A stretch of DNA of 64,000 bases from NCBI RefSeq assembly GCF_049860805.1, contig NZ_CP187555.1:3596001-3660000 (forward strand). The letters are read 5' to 3'. The position numbers were made by a program, and so were the translations under genes. The notes beneath the pieces are model-generated. The model ran no database searches and was not told where the DNA came from. It saw only the letters and a program-made list of their open reading frames with translations. The stretch's first letter is position 1. Each line of letters opens with the position of its first letter. Source of the DNA: Parabacteroides sp900760525 (lineage in GTDB: Bacteria; Bacteroidota; Bacteroidia; Bacteroidales; Tannerellaceae). Below, piece by piece: positions 25,028 through 34,533 of this stretch.

Positions 25028-25123
25028 CTATGCATTAAAGTTGTGCCGTTTTTTGGCCGAAACGTAACGAACATATTCGTCACGCCAAGATTCCTTAAAT
25101 TCGGTGATTTGGTTTTCTTTCAT
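25028..25123 (-). pseudogene. N-terminal remnant of an AlbA_2-type ATP-binding protein
   Basis: A 31-codon frame reads MKENQITEFKESWRDEYVRYVSAKKRH before a stop. MKENQxxEFKESWRDEY is the typical start of AlbA_2/RecG-like ATP-binding proteins of about 400-500 residues. Everything after the first 20 residues is gone. Its ATG overlaps the stop of the preceding gene (25120-25122) by 2 bases, so it may still be translated. Confidence 0.65.
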
Positions 25124-26121
25124 TGCAATATTTGAAGCAGCTCTTTCATGTCTAAGCAAGTATACCCAATTCGTCTGTCTTCATGAAAATTATCAACATA
25201 TCCGACTACAGAAAAATACAAATGTAATCTATCTCCATCAATATAAGCAGAAGGACGATATGTTTTGATATGCGCTACTATCGGCTTCTCATAAATAGAA
25301 AAATTTTGATAATCTTCCGACACAGCCAAATACGTTTCCATCGGTGAACGAAATGTTTTTTGCTTATGATCCCGCCCACAGAAAAGCATATACAACTTCT
25401 GCCGGTATTCAAACAAACAACAATGCCAGGGTTCTATCCGTACTTCATCTTTATTCAGAAAAGAACCAGTTGCGACCTCCTTAAAAACTGATCGCTTCAA
25501 ATTATCCCCTTCCAAAATATGAATACCTGTACAATGCCCCCTTTTAGAGATACCGGCATCCCCATTTAGACAATAAAGACGAAGTTTGTCATTATAACGA
25601 ATGATAGAAGGAGATAATAATTCTTGCTTCGGATCTGTTGTCTCAAAAAATAAACGTGGAGTACTCCAGAATTGTCCATCTGTCGAATACTGAACTTTCA
25701 ATTTCTTTGAAAGAGTTTTATCATCATACTCCCTAATAATAGAATATAGCACATTATCCTCAAAAAACAGTTCAATATCCGAATTGAAGCAATCTCCTCC
25801 TGGCCATTCCAAAATAGGATTATTTTTTATCGGAATAAATTGTATAGGAACACTATTATTTTGAACATCAGCATAATAAATACACGGATTTTCATATTTC
25901 ACCTGCGCTTTAGGATAAGGCGTTGTCCCCAACCAATGGGTAGCCCCGTTCCATCCTTGTTTCAAATAAATGATCGAAGGATGAGTCTGGCTTTGCTGAG
26001 GATATAATTCAGGGACAGGGATGTCACACCAAGAAAAAGATCGATTCCCCAATATAATAGAATCTTTATATCGTAAATAGATAAAACGATCTAATATATA
26101 TTGTAATAATTTTCTCAACAT
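25120..26121 (-). CDS. beta-propeller (GH43-like) protein of a polysaccharide locus
   Basis: A 333-residue soluble protein without signal peptide. Repeated blocks such as GWNGATHWLGTTPYP, ENPCIYYADVQ and YSTDGQFWSTP have the spacing of a five-bladed beta-propeller of the GH43/GH32 type. The glycosidase role is unproven; similar genes in capsule clusters are annotated only as hypothetical. Its start overlaps the end of the decayed methyltransferase by a few bases. Function unknown. Confidence 0.6.
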   Translation of the reverse strand: MLRKLLQYILDRFIYLRYKDSIILGNRSFSWCDIPVPELYPQQSQTHPSIIYLKQGWNGATHWLGTTPYPKAQVKYENPCIYYADVQNNSVPIQFIPIKNNPILEWPGGDCFNSDIELFFEDNVLYSIIREYDDKTLSKKLKVQYSTDGQFWSTPRLFFETTDPKQELLSPSIIRYNDKLRLYCLNGDAGISKRGHCTGIHILEGDNLKRSVFKEVATGSFLNKDEVRIEPWHCCLFEYRQKLYMLFCGRDHKQKTFRSPMETYLAVSEDYQNFSIYEKPIVAHIKTYRPSAYIDGDRLHLYFSVVGYVDNFHEDRRIGYTCLDMKELLQILQ

Positions 26122-26739
26122 TTAGTAGCTTTAATTCCAATCGTTATTTGATAATCCGGATCCTTCTTATCCAGCAAAGACGTATCAGGTAAATCATCTA
26201 CCGCTAAACCTTGCAAAAAGGCAGTAGCTGCCAACGCATTTCCAAAAGTAACAATTTCCACGTTTCCTTCATCGAAAACAGATTCCATCAACTTCCTTAT
26301 AGATAAATCCGTAAAACGCCAATAATCTCCCCAACGATCCATATCGTATCGAGAAATTTGAGATATCAACCGTGCACAACAGCGTTCCACCTTGTTTCAA
26401 TACTTTATAACTGCCTTCTACAGCTTTTGGTAGATCAAAAATAAAGTTCAAAGTCTGTGTACAAATAAAGCAATCTATTCTTTCTCTCGGTAGGGTTTCC
26501 GGCTTCGTCAGGTCACCTACGATTGTTGCTTTCTTATTCGAATCATCATAATGAAGAACCTCATACAATGATATATCATGTCCAAATTGTTTACTGTACG
26601 TACTTTCAGCAATCTCAAGAACTGAACCTGTTATGAGATTCTGATTTTGTTTCAAAAAAGAATCGATATAATAACGATCTATTGGACATCCACGATCAAA
26701 ACCAAATTTACGGCTTATAGGTTCAGTCCTTAAGGGGGC
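26115..26739 (-). pseudogene. SAM methyltransferase, frameshifted and 5'-truncated
   Basis: Upstream, the open frame without ATG reads PISRKFGFDRGCPIDRYYIDSFLK, then continues from ATG 26655 as TGSVLEIAESTYSKQFG and on to LKQGGTLLCTV. There the frame changes: the next frame (26115-26390) reads ISQISRYDMDRWGDYWRFTD and ends normally at KATKC. Joined, this is a known class of locus methyltransferases with FGFDRGxPIDRYYI at the start. An indel near 26350-26365 and a missing start codon mark it as inactive. Confidence 0.8.
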
Positions 26740-26822
26740 TTAAAACTTACTGGTCTACGAAAAAACGACTTATGTGTCTACGTAATTTTCCCATTTCTAT
26801 TTCATATTCATATTTAACCTAA

Positions 26823-27719
26823 TCAAAAATCACGAAATATATATCGAACTAATCTTTTGTAAGAGAAAAAATGTTTAAAAACATCTTTTGTATTTATTAA
26901 ATGATTATTCAAAACATAAGCAGGATGTTTTAATGGGAAAGACATGGAACTTGATGGAATATATAATGCATGATTCAATTTCACAGTATGGGTGGCATTC
27001 ACATCTCCCAATCCTATATTAGTAACTAAATTAACAGAAGGATATATTGACAATTGGTGTTGCAATCTAAGAGAAAAATAATAAAACACTGCCCAAGGAT
27101 TCAACCCATGCCGGTTAGATAATGAATCTGAAATAAATGAAGAAAAATAAATTTCCTCCCACTTATTACAAAATAACCTAGAACGTTTTTCTTTAGACTC
27201 ATTCCAAAATGGGAAGTCGATATCAACTTTTTCCCAGACACGACGCCAAGTAGCCCATCCCCAAACATGTGTAATCGAACAAAAATCATAGCTTATTCCA
27301 CCATTGATAATCCCCGGCAAAAAACAATTTCCCCCAATATGCCCAATCCTCTCATCATCTTTGTATTTAATCAACAAATCCTCGCAAAAAGGGAAAAAAG
27401 ATAAATCGGGCAGGCAATCATCTTCCAAAATGATACCATATTCCTCATTTTCAAAGAACCAAGTAATCGCTTCCGAAACAGCCCGCTTACAACCCAAGTT
27501 TTGATCTCGGAATAAAGTTTTCAATTCACAAGGCCAATCTATCTGATTAATAATCGCACGTGTCTGCAAACAAGCCTCTTGCTCTCCTGCCTTATGCTCC
27601 CTTGCCCCATCAGCGGCTACATACAAACGCTTAGGCTTGATTTCACGGATACGATTAAAAACAATTGACGCGTTATCTTGACGGTTAAAGATTAAAAATA
27701 GAATGGGAACAGAGTACAT
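26823..27719 (-). CDS. nucleotide-diphospho-sugar transferase (HlpA-like glycosyltransferase)
   Basis: A 298-residue enzyme. The N-terminal PILFLIFNRQDNASIVFNRI, the central ILEDDCLPDLSFF (EDD at 99-101) and ITHVWGWATWRRVWEKVD place it in the GT-A family often named hemolytic protein HlpA-like, common in Bacteroidales glycan clusters. EDD is the metal/nucleotide-sugar site. Donor and acceptor unknown; a step in repeat-unit assembly is likely. Confidence 0.82.
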   Translation of the reverse strand: MYSVPILFLIFNRQDNASIVFNRIREIKPKRLYVAADGAREHKAGEQEACLQTRAIINQIDWPCELKTLFRDQNLGCKRAVSEAITWFFENEEYGIILEDDCLPDLSFFPFCEDLLIKYKDDERIGHIGGNCFLPGIINGGISYDFCSITHVWGWATWRRVWEKVDIDFPFWNESKEKRSRLFCNKWEEIYFSSFISDSLSNRHGLNPWAVFYYFSLRLQHQLSIYPSVNLVTNIGLGDVNATHTVKLNHALYIPSSSMSFPLKHPAYVLNNHLINTKDVFKHFFSYKRLVRYIFRDF

Positions 27720-27770
27720 ATTTTATATTTTATTTTTTATATTTTTTTTGACAAATAACGAAAATAATCA

Positions 27771-28670
27771 TTACACGAGATCTGAAAATATTTTATGCCG
27801 TAATCTGACACAAAGAAATGTCAACTTAATATAAGAAACAATAGATGATTGAGAATGGTAATACGCCAACTTGATAGCATCTTTTGTATAAGAAGCATCA
27901 TTAGGAAATTCCTTAAGCAAACGATAAATTTCCCCAAAACGTTCCTTCATTATAGGTCGAAGTTCTCTAAATAAAGAAAATGTTCGAAAAATAGAACCAA
28001 CTATATTATAAGCACTTTTCCGATAATTATTAGGAGGTGTATAAGTCACAGCGTTTATATGCCTTCTATGATTTACCAATATTTTATCACAAAAATGTAT
28101 TTTACCATAAGAAGCTGCTAACATTGACAATAACCTATCATAAGTCATATTATAGTTTTCAATCTTCATTTTATCTAAGATTTCCAAAAATTTTCTTTTA
28201 AATAGAATAGTATGTCCTGGAATACCTCCCACATAAATAAAGCGTTCCAATGCATAATTTGGAATTCTTGAATCAAAATGTATAAAAACATCTTTTTCTG
28301 TAGCAAAAGGGCGAGAGAAGCAAAAAGACAATAAATTATCACCTATGCTATTCACTTGATTTTCTATTTTATCTAATTCCCATATATCATCCTGATCCGA
28401 TATAGCAATATAGTCACCTGAAACTTTTTTCATTGCAGAGAAAAAGTTTCGATTTACTCCCAAATTTTCGTCATTCTGATACACATAAATATATGGATAA
28501 CGCTCAGAATATTTTTGCAGAATACTATATGTGTCATCGGTTGAGCAATCGTCTTGAATAATCAATTCATAAATAGGGTAGGTTTGATTTACAATTGATT
28601 CCATTTGCTCTTTTAAAAATTTTTCACCATTATAGGTACACATTACTATGGAAACTTTTTGCTCTTTCAT
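27771..28670 (-). CDS. family 2 glycosyltransferase
   Basis: A 299-residue GT2 enzyme: VSIVMCTYNGEKFLKEQMESI at the N-terminus, LIIQDDCSTDDTY at 36-48 and the AISDQDDIWEL metal site near 89-99, characteristic of rhamnosyltransferase-like members. The C-terminal part is basic and helical without membrane spans. The coding sequence is AT-rich like its neighbours. Confidence 0.87.
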   Translation of the reverse strand: MKEQKVSIVMCTYNGEKFLKEQMESIVNQTYPIYELIIQDDCSTDDTYSILQKYSERYPYIYVYQNDENLGVNRNFFSAMKKVSGDYIAISDQDDIWELDKIENQVNSIGDNLLSFCFSRPFATEKDVFIHFDSRIPNYALERFIYVGGIPGHTILFKRKFLEILDKMKIENYNMTYDRLLSMLAASYGKIHFCDKILVNHRRHINAVTYTPPNNYRKSAYNIVGSIFRTFSLFRELRPIMKERFGEIYRLLKEFPNDASYTKDAIKLAYYHSQSSIVSYIKLTFLCVRLRHKIFSDLV

Positions 28671-28709
28671 ATTATTTCTTCTCCTTAATTTCTGTGAATA
28701 TCACAATCG

Positions 28710-29696
28710 CTATTGAACTTTAAATACAAAACAACGCAATTTTTTTTTAAATTTGGATGGCAACAAAGTTCCTATTTGTTGTTTCTTTTTCATTGTCACT
28801 TTCTTTTTTACCAAAGAAACAAAAAAATAAAGTGGAAATAAAAAAATGTTTTTCAACGTTCTATCTATGGGCTTATAATATTTAAATGGAGTCTTCTTAA
28901 GATATTTCCACCACTCCTTTTTCTTAGTATGCATTGACAAAAACAACCACGGTTTTACAGGACCTATGTAATGAATTATACGAGGTTTTTTCTTTACTTC
29001 CTCATATTCATTCTCTGAAAACATTTGCAAAACAATATCTTTTTCTATCCAATAATTAAAATTATAAACAGGAGATACAAATTTCACACTATCCCAAAAT
29101 ACACCATTTAAAACATCCTGATCATTAGCTCGAATAATATCTAAATTGTTTTTCAAATAGGATAAGCAAGTCTCAACTGCTCCACTTTCTCGCATTTTTT
29201 TTAAATTCAAATATATCACCCCTGCATTAAAATAGTCTTTATCCATTGGTATACCTAATGGCAATAAATAAGATTTATCATAAACACCTATACTATCCTT
29301 CACGGCAGCTAAACTATAAGATCCCAAATCCAACTGCAATAATTCCTTTATAGAACCAGAAACAACAATATCAGAATCCAAATAAAGAACTTTATCTACA
29401 TCTAAAGGCATCAACTGAGGTAAAAAGAGACGTAAATAAGTAGTTTTAGTATGCCTACAATCAGGGACGTCATTCAAAATAGCTTCAGAAACAGGCAGAA
29501 AACGACACCTATGACCATTTTCCTCTATATATTCCAACAAAAAAGTGCGATCTTTTTCAAACAGCTTATCTATCAAATACAATATATTAACAAAGAACTT
29601 GCAATCCCTATTGTTATCAAACAGAGACTTTAATAAAACTGTTGCAGGAACGACATAATTAGAATCGGCAGCCAAAGCTATCTCATAATATATCAT
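28710..29696 (-). CDS. family 8 glycosyltransferase
   Basis: A 328-residue retaining GT-A transferase of the LgtC/WaaJ type. IALAADSNYVVPATVLLKSL at 6-25, VLYLDSDIVVSGS with DSD at 107-109, and YFNAGVIYLNL are the family landmarks; RIIHYIGPVKPW holds the C-terminal His-x-x-G-x-x-K-P-W motif. The C-terminus is very basic, consistent with membrane association. GT8 members usually transfer glucose or galactose from UDP-sugar. Confidence 0.9.
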   Translation of the reverse strand: MIYYEIALAADSNYVVPATVLLKSLFDNNRDCKFFVNILYLIDKLFEKDRTFLLEYIEENGHRCRFLPVSEAILNDVPDCRHTKTTYLRLFLPQLMPLDVDKVLYLDSDIVVSGSIKELLQLDLGSYSLAAVKDSIGVYDKSYLLPLGIPMDKDYFNAGVIYLNLKKMRESGAVETCLSYLKNNLDIIRANDQDVLNGVFWDSVKFVSPVYNFNYWIEKDIVLQMFSENEYEEVKKKPRIIHYIGPVKPWLFLSMHTKKKEWWKYLKKTPFKYYKPIDRTLKNIFLFPLYFFVSLVKKKVTMKKKQQIGTLLPSKFKKKLRCFVFKVQ

Positions 29697-29767
29697 ATTG
29701 TTTTTTCCTTATGTAATACAATTAAAAATCAGCAATAACCAATAATGTTTCAAAATAGATCTCAGAG

Positions 29768-29873
29768 AATAAAGACTTTAAGCCAAATAAAGTCTTTATT
29801 TTTCTTTTAGCTAAAAGAAAAATAAAGACTTTAAGCCAAATAAAGTCTTTATTTTTCTTTTAGCTAAAAGAAA
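29768..29873. repeat. perfect 53-bp tandem duplication with two hairpins per unit
   Basis: Units at 29768-29820 and 29821-29873 appear identical. Each contains AAAGACTTTA / TAAAGTCTTT and TTTCTTTTAGCTAAAAGAAA palindromes. The methyltransferase stop codon at 29811 lies in the first unit, so the duplication adds residues to that protein's C-terminus and duplicates a terminator-like structure. Confidence 0.95.
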
Positions 29874-30527
29874 AAAGGGCAATCTACATCTATTTACATA
29901 ATAAATTTGTGGATTTTTATATCCAGCAATTTTCAACACTTTCAAAATTGTATATGGAGTAAACCAATAACGATGATCTGTATTAATATGTTCTATTCCT
30001 TTTTTCATATAATTCATTGCAGAAACATTCAATATATTTGGCACAGTAACTACAATTTTATTAATTTTTCCTTCATAATCCATTCGAATTCCTTTAATAA
30101 AAGACACCGGATTGTCAATGTGCTCCAATATTTCACCCAACAAGATAAAATCCCATACACCCGATTTACTTTTCAGAATATCTGTTGCACTTATATCAGC
30201 ACAAATAACATTAGGATAGTTATAATTACTCTTTACATAATCGACTGCTTCCAAATTTATATCCACACCATAACACTCAGAACAAACACGATCTAATAAT
30301 CCATGTAACCATTGCCCCTTTTTTATTTTTTCTGCAATCAATGGAATATGGTCTGTAAAACCTAAATGGATAACACGCTTTCCTTTTAAAATCTCCAACA
30401 ATTTTTCAATCCTCGTTTTTTCCTCATACAAAGATTTTTTCAATTTAATGTCAAGACTTGACGAAAATTTCGTTCCATCTAAATATTCACTAATGTTATC
30501 CAAAGAAATTAAATTCATATTACTCAT
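29811..30527 (-). CDS. class I SAM-dependent methyltransferase
   Basis: A 238-residue methyltransferase. RVIHLGFTDHIPL substitutes for the usual glycine-rich motif I, CYGVDINLEAVDYV supplies the acidic residue, and LLGEILEHIDNP is the post-motif. The divergent motif I (HLGFTD instead of D-x-G-x-G) is worth noting. ATG 30527 is preferred over an upstream start because it lies just behind the previous gene. The C-terminal KRKIKTLFGLKSLFFF is generated by the local 53-bp duplication. Confidence 0.75.
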   Translation of the reverse strand: MSNMNLISLDNISEYLDGTKFSSSLDIKLKKSLYEEKTRIEKLLEILKGKRVIHLGFTDHIPLIAEKIKKGQWLHGLLDRVCSECYGVDINLEAVDYVKSNYNYPNVICADISATDILKSKSGVWDFILLGEILEHIDNPVSFIKGIRMDYEGKINKIVVTVPNILNVSAMNYMKKGIEHINTDHRYWFTPYTILKVLKIAGYKNPQIYYVNRCRLPFFLLAKRKIKTLFGLKSLFFF

Positions 30528-31272
30528 ATTTATTACACTTTTTTGCAACCACAACATAACCTAACGGAGTTGAAGGGGATGTCCCTTTTCTTATTCGCTT
30601 ACCTAATTTTGTTTTACCCAAAAACAAAATTAAAGATTGTACAATCTTTGCAAACCAAAAACCAACTACAGGAATTCTAGCAAATATCTTCGCAGTCAAA
30701 TCCCCCCAACAATCAAGCACACCACCTATTGTCTTAATCTCTACGACCTTATAACCAGCATTTTTCAGCAATGACTTTAATGCATATTCTGTATACCGAA
30801 AATAATCATAAGGTATTTCATGCAACCAATAATAAAAGGGAACCCCTAAAATTAACACTCCATTTGGTCGTGTCACCCTATACAACTCACCAATAAGTAT
30901 TCCTGGTTTTTCAATATGTTCTAACACGTCTGATAAAATAATCGTATCAAAAGTGTTTTCTGGTACATTCAATTTATTATTAAGATCACACTCAATATCT
31001 AAAAAATCATTTTTATGCAATGTATTTGCCCAATCAATACAAGTTTGACTTTTCGTTAGCCCCTTATACATTTCAAATAAAGGGACATTACCACAACCCA
31101 AATCTGCTAAATCTCCAAAAGCATACTTATGGATTGCATCAAAATAAGCATCAACAACTAAATCAGCAACAAGATATGATCCCACATACAAATACTTAGA
31201 ATCATGATTTGCACAAAAACGACCATTTTTTTTTATATATTTTGTAGGTCGCCATTCATTTTCATTTTTCAT
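30520..31272 (-). CDS. class I SAM-dependent methyltransferase
   Basis: A 250-residue methyltransferase with ADLGCGNVPLFEMY (motif I, 56-69), acidic CIDWANTLHKND and IILSDVLEHIEKPG. Similar proteins modify sugars in surface-glycan loci. The C-terminal part has hydrophobic stretches (IPVVGFWFAKIVQSLILFLG) that may touch the membrane. It overlaps the next gene's start by several bases and begins inside the previous gene's end. Confidence 0.82.
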   Translation of the reverse strand: MKNENEWRPTKYIKKNGRFCANHDSKYLYVGSYLVADLVVDAYFDAIHKYAFGDLADLGCGNVPLFEMYKGLTKSQTCIDWANTLHKNDFLDIECDLNNKLNVPENTFDTIILSDVLEHIEKPGILIGELYRVTRPNGVLILGVPFYYWLHEIPYDYFRYTEYALKSLLKNAGYKVVEIKTIGGVLDCWGDLTAKIFARIPVVGFWFAKIVQSLILFLGKTKLGKRIRKGTSPSTPLGYVVVAKKCNKYE

Positions 31273-32110
31273 ACACTACTTTATTAATATACTCCAAATC
31301 AATTCCTGACAAGTGAGCTGCTAGCCAAGAATAAGAACTATTACATGAACCATATATTTTCTTCATAGAAGCCAACGCATATAATTCCACAACAGCGTCA
31401 ACTATTCCTTGCTGAGTATCTCTTCTAACCACATCAAACATTGTAACAACTCGTTCCCCAAATATCTCTTTTAACTTTCTTTTTTCATCCAGATCATCAG
31501 AAGCAATATAAAATCTAATTGAAGGCTCTTTCATTATTTCTTCCTTCATTTTAGAAATAAATAAAGAAATAGGACTATTATCTATTGAGGAAACATGATC
31601 TGTTCTTCGTATATGAATACCAATCATGTTTTCATCTAATTTTAGTTTTTTCTTCCTACTTTCTATAAGATTATGAATATACAAATTCGGTTTTAATATT
31701 TGATTTACTTTCTTTAAAGGATAGAAATAATGATACTGAACTAAATATATCGTTTTGTAATAGTGAACAACTTTTTTTAAATCATCTACCGAAAATTTAT
31801 CCACACGAATATCCTTTTCGTATATTCTTTTTCCAAAATAAAATCGCTGAAACAAATAGGGCAACCAAAGATTTCTTTTACGCGGACGATCAAAAATATA
31901 ATCTTTCCACCGTGCATCTATTATCTCAACATCTTGAAAATGTTGAGATAATTCCATTATGGAATTAAAACTTGTACCCATTCCCCAATCCTTAAACCAA
32001 ATAACTCGAAGCCTTACATTGTGATCCTGACAAAATGAAATAGCCGATGTGATAGCAAAAAAACGATTTGCCAAACCACCTATAGGAATAAAAGTAATCG
32101 TTGATTTCAT
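31262..32110 (-). CDS. fucosyltransferase-superfamily protein
   Basis: A 282-residue protein with FIPIGGLANRFFAITSAISFC at the N-terminus and MIGIHIRRTDHVSS in the middle. The H-x-R-R-x-D motif is the GDP-binding signature of alpha-1,2/1,6 fucosyl- and O-fucosyltransferases, so GDP-fucose is a reasonable donor guess. It overlaps the flippase stop by four bases (ATGA) and the following methyltransferase start by 11 bases, showing translational coupling. Confidence 0.75.
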   Translation of the reverse strand: MKSTITFIPIGGLANRFFAITSAISFCQDHNVRLRVIWFKDWGMGTSFNSIMELSQHFQDVEIIDARWKDYIFDRPRKRNLWLPYLFQRFYFGKRIYEKDIRVDKFSVDDLKKVVHYYKTIYLVQYHYFYPLKKVNQILKPNLYIHNLIESRKKKLKLDENMIGIHIRRTDHVSSIDNSPISLFISKMKEEIMKEPSIRFYIASDDLDEKRKLKEIFGERVVTMFDVVRRDTQQGIVDAVVELYALASMKKIYGSCNSSYSWLAAHLSGIDLEYINKVVYEK

Positions 32111-33546
32111 TTTCTTTTCAATAAAATATCAATAGACTCTCTAAATATAACCGAATTACTCAAATACATACAAATACAATATAAAATAGCCGCTACAACT
32201 ATTTTACCGACAAAAAGCAAATAAATATTCCCTATCGGAGACGTCACAAAATAAGTACAGACCAAGACCACACATGTAATAACACAAAAAGGAAATACAT
32301 CTTTCAAAACATTCAGAATTGAAATCTTCATGCACTTATTCACAAGATAATGCCAAGCAGATAACCATAACACATTGACAATGACAAATGCTAAAACCAT
32401 ATAGTAAATGCCAAATGACAACATACAAACTATAACTGTCAATTGAAGCACTCCCAATGTAATCGTATTGTACAAATACAAATCTGATTTTCCATGACTT
32501 AACAGCACATGGCTATACAAATTAGCAATAGGCGTCACAGCTCCCCAGACACACAACAACTGCATGATAGGAACACAAGGCAACCATTTATCAGAAACCC
32601 CTATAACAATCAATTCAGGAGCGACAAAAGCCAATCCCAACATTGAAGGAAAAGAAACAAATGACACAAAACGCAACATCTTACGAAAAACCTTTTGTTG
32701 CCGTTCCACATCCGAAGCCACTTCCGTCAGCACAGGAAGAGAGACACCTCCTATCATGTTCCAAATAAAGGAATATCCCATATTCATCCATTTATTCCCT
32801 TGAGTATAATAGCCGACTTGCTCCGGTCTGTAAAAGCGTCCAAGCAAAACAGAAAACACATTTGCATTGATCTGAGTAAATATATTTGTAAAAAAGACTT
32901 TCACCCCGAACGTGTACATTTCTTTCAATGGAGTAACCTTAAATGTCAAATTAGGATGCCACGGAACATAATACCAACGCAGAGTCGCACCTACCAAACT
33001 ATTCGTCACAGTCTGTACCACAATACCCCAATAAGCGAATCCCTTAAACGCCAATATAACACCAACTACTCCCGATGCTATCATCGCACAAATATCTATT
33101 TTTGCACGTTCTTTAAACATCATCTTTTTTAACATCAATGCATTAGGAGCTACCGTTGTAGAACCTATCAAAAACCAAAGAAACAAAACACGTGACAATG
33201 ATTCTAATTCTGGACGATCAAAGAAGATAGCGATAAGAGGAGCTGAAAAAAATAGAATAACATAACACATCAATCCAACAGAAAGACTAAACCAAAAGAC
33301 CGAATTATAATCATCATGTCGGATTTCTTTACGATTTATTAAAGCCAAACCAAATCCACTATCAAACAAAACAGTTGCTATTCCCATAAAAATGCCCAGC
33401 ATTCCTACTAATCCATAATCTACTGGGGACAACAAACGAGCCAAAAAAACACCAAAGACGACATTCAAAATTTGTTGAATACCGCCATTAAGTCCTCCCC
33501 AAAAGAGTCCTTTAGCAGTCTTTTGTTTCAATGTCTGTTCTGTCAT
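32107..33546 (-). CDS. Wzx-type polysaccharide flippase (MOP superfamily)
   Basis: A 479-residue polytopic protein with about 12-14 hydrophobic segments throughout. The N-terminal FWGGLNGGIQQILNVVFGVFLARLLSPVDYGLVGMLGIFMGIATVLFDSGFGLALINR is the classical Polysacc_synt_3/WzxC signature. It flips undecaprenyl-linked repeat units to the periplasm. Its presence makes this a Wzx/Wzy-dependent surface polysaccharide locus, although no Wzy polymerase is recognised in the window. Confidence 0.9.
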   Translation of the reverse strand: MTEQTLKQKTAKGLFWGGLNGGIQQILNVVFGVFLARLLSPVDYGLVGMLGIFMGIATVLFDSGFGLALINRKEIRHDDYNSVFWFSLSVGLMCYVILFFSAPLIAIFFDRPELESLSRVLFLWFLIGSTTVAPNALMLKKMMFKERAKIDICAMIASGVVGVILAFKGFAYWGIVVQTVTNSLVGATLRWYYVPWHPNLTFKVTPLKEMYTFGVKVFFTNIFTQINANVFSVLLGRFYRPEQVGYYTQGNKWMNMGYSFIWNMIGGVSLPVLTEVASDVERQQKVFRKMLRFVSFVSFPSMLGLAFVAPELIVIGVSDKWLPCVPIMQLLCVWGAVTPIANLYSHVLLSHGKSDLYLYNTITLGVLQLTVIVCMLSFGIYYMVLAFVIVNVLWLSAWHYLVNKCMKISILNVLKDVFPFCVITCVVLVCTYFVTSPIGNIYLLFVGKIVVAAILYCICMYLSNSVIFRESIDILLKRK

Positions 33547-33596
33547 ATTCTATGTTATTGGGCTTCAACTAAAGACACCATTCTTATCTGATCTAC

Positions 33597-34373
33597 TTAA
33601 AAACTATTCATTTTAGCATAAATATCTCCAAAACCTGTCTTTATAAAAGTTTCCTTCTGTATATAATCTATCACTGTATCATAATCAATCCATTCATTTA
33701 AAGCAAATTTCATTGACTCCCCTACTGAATAATTATAAACATATTTATCAGATAAATGATGCAAGCGATTTATACAATCTGACAAAACATTAGACATTTC
33801 AGGAACTGTATATTCCAAACTAATCATTTGAACAGGTGTCGATAAACCTTTCAAAACTTCAAATTCAAACCCCTCTACATCTACCTTTACAAACGCGGGT
33901 ACACCATATTTTCTAATTAAAGCATCCATCGTTGTAATCCGCATAGTTGTAGGTTTCCACCTTGAAGTCTTAAACCGTCCATCTTTCGTTTTCTCAATCT
34001 GCTCCGTTGAAAAGGTTGATAAAACAGATTGATTACTAACATAAAAATCACGTATTTCTTCTTGTGCACCTAAACCTGTATGCTCTATAACAATCTTATT
34101 ACCAAATAAACTTCTCAATCTTTTTACACAAAACTTTTGAGGTTCCACAGCTATCACCTTAGCACCAACCCTTAACATAGGTGCAACCCTGTTTCCCACA
34201 TTAGCACCTACGTCAAAATACAAATCACCATCTTTAACAAATTGTGAATAAAAATTCATTCTCATTTCCAATTCAGCAAGTTCTTGTTTTTTCTGTTCTT
34301 TCGTTTTCAAAAACTCACCGATCAAATACCTAATTTTTTCTGGTACTATTTTCCAATAAAATTCTTTAATCAT
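33597..34373 (-). CDS. FkbM family methyltransferase
   Basis: A 258-residue methyltransferase. LYFDVGANVGNR at 51-62 is motif I, VIAVEPQKFCVKRLR follows, and FVKVDVEGFEFEVLKGL near 165-181 is the FkbM family signature. It likely O-methylates a sugar in the repeat unit. AT-rich sequence; one of the first genes of the minus-strand run after ugd. Confidence 0.9.
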   Translation of the reverse strand: MIKEFYWKIVPEKIRYLIGEFLKTKEQKKQELAELEMRMNFYSQFVKDGDLYFDVGANVGNRVAPMLRVGAKVIAVEPQKFCVKRLRSLFGNKIVIEHTGLGAQEEIRDFYVSNQSVLSTFSTEQIEKTKDGRFKTSRWKPTTMRITTMDALIRKYGVPAFVKVDVEGFEFEVLKGLSTPVQMISLEYTVPEMSNVLSDCINRLHHLSDKYVYNYSVGESMKFALNEWIDYDTVIDYIQKETFIKTGFGDIYAKMNSF

Positions 34374-34395
34374 AATTTATTTTAATTATTTATAT

Positions 34396-34527
34396 TCAAA
34401 TAACACCAACCTTCAAGTTCATACCTGCATCCCCTCTGGCTTGCGAACCATAAAGAATGATCTCTGCCTCAGGTGCTATCCGGTGAATCAAATCACTGAC
34501 TTTATGTATTAAATTTGATCTTTGCAT
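34396..34527 (-). pseudogene. truncated MNT-type nucleotidyltransferase
   Basis: A 43-residue frame (MQRSNLIHKVSDLIHRIAP, then AEIILYGSQARGDAG) has the GSQARGD part of the MNT active-site motif but ends before the second metal-binding Asp pair, in GMNLKVGVI. Its start lies 6 bases after the end of the broken BRO-N gene. This is a remnant. Confidence 0.65.
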
Positions 34528-34533
34528 TATCCT

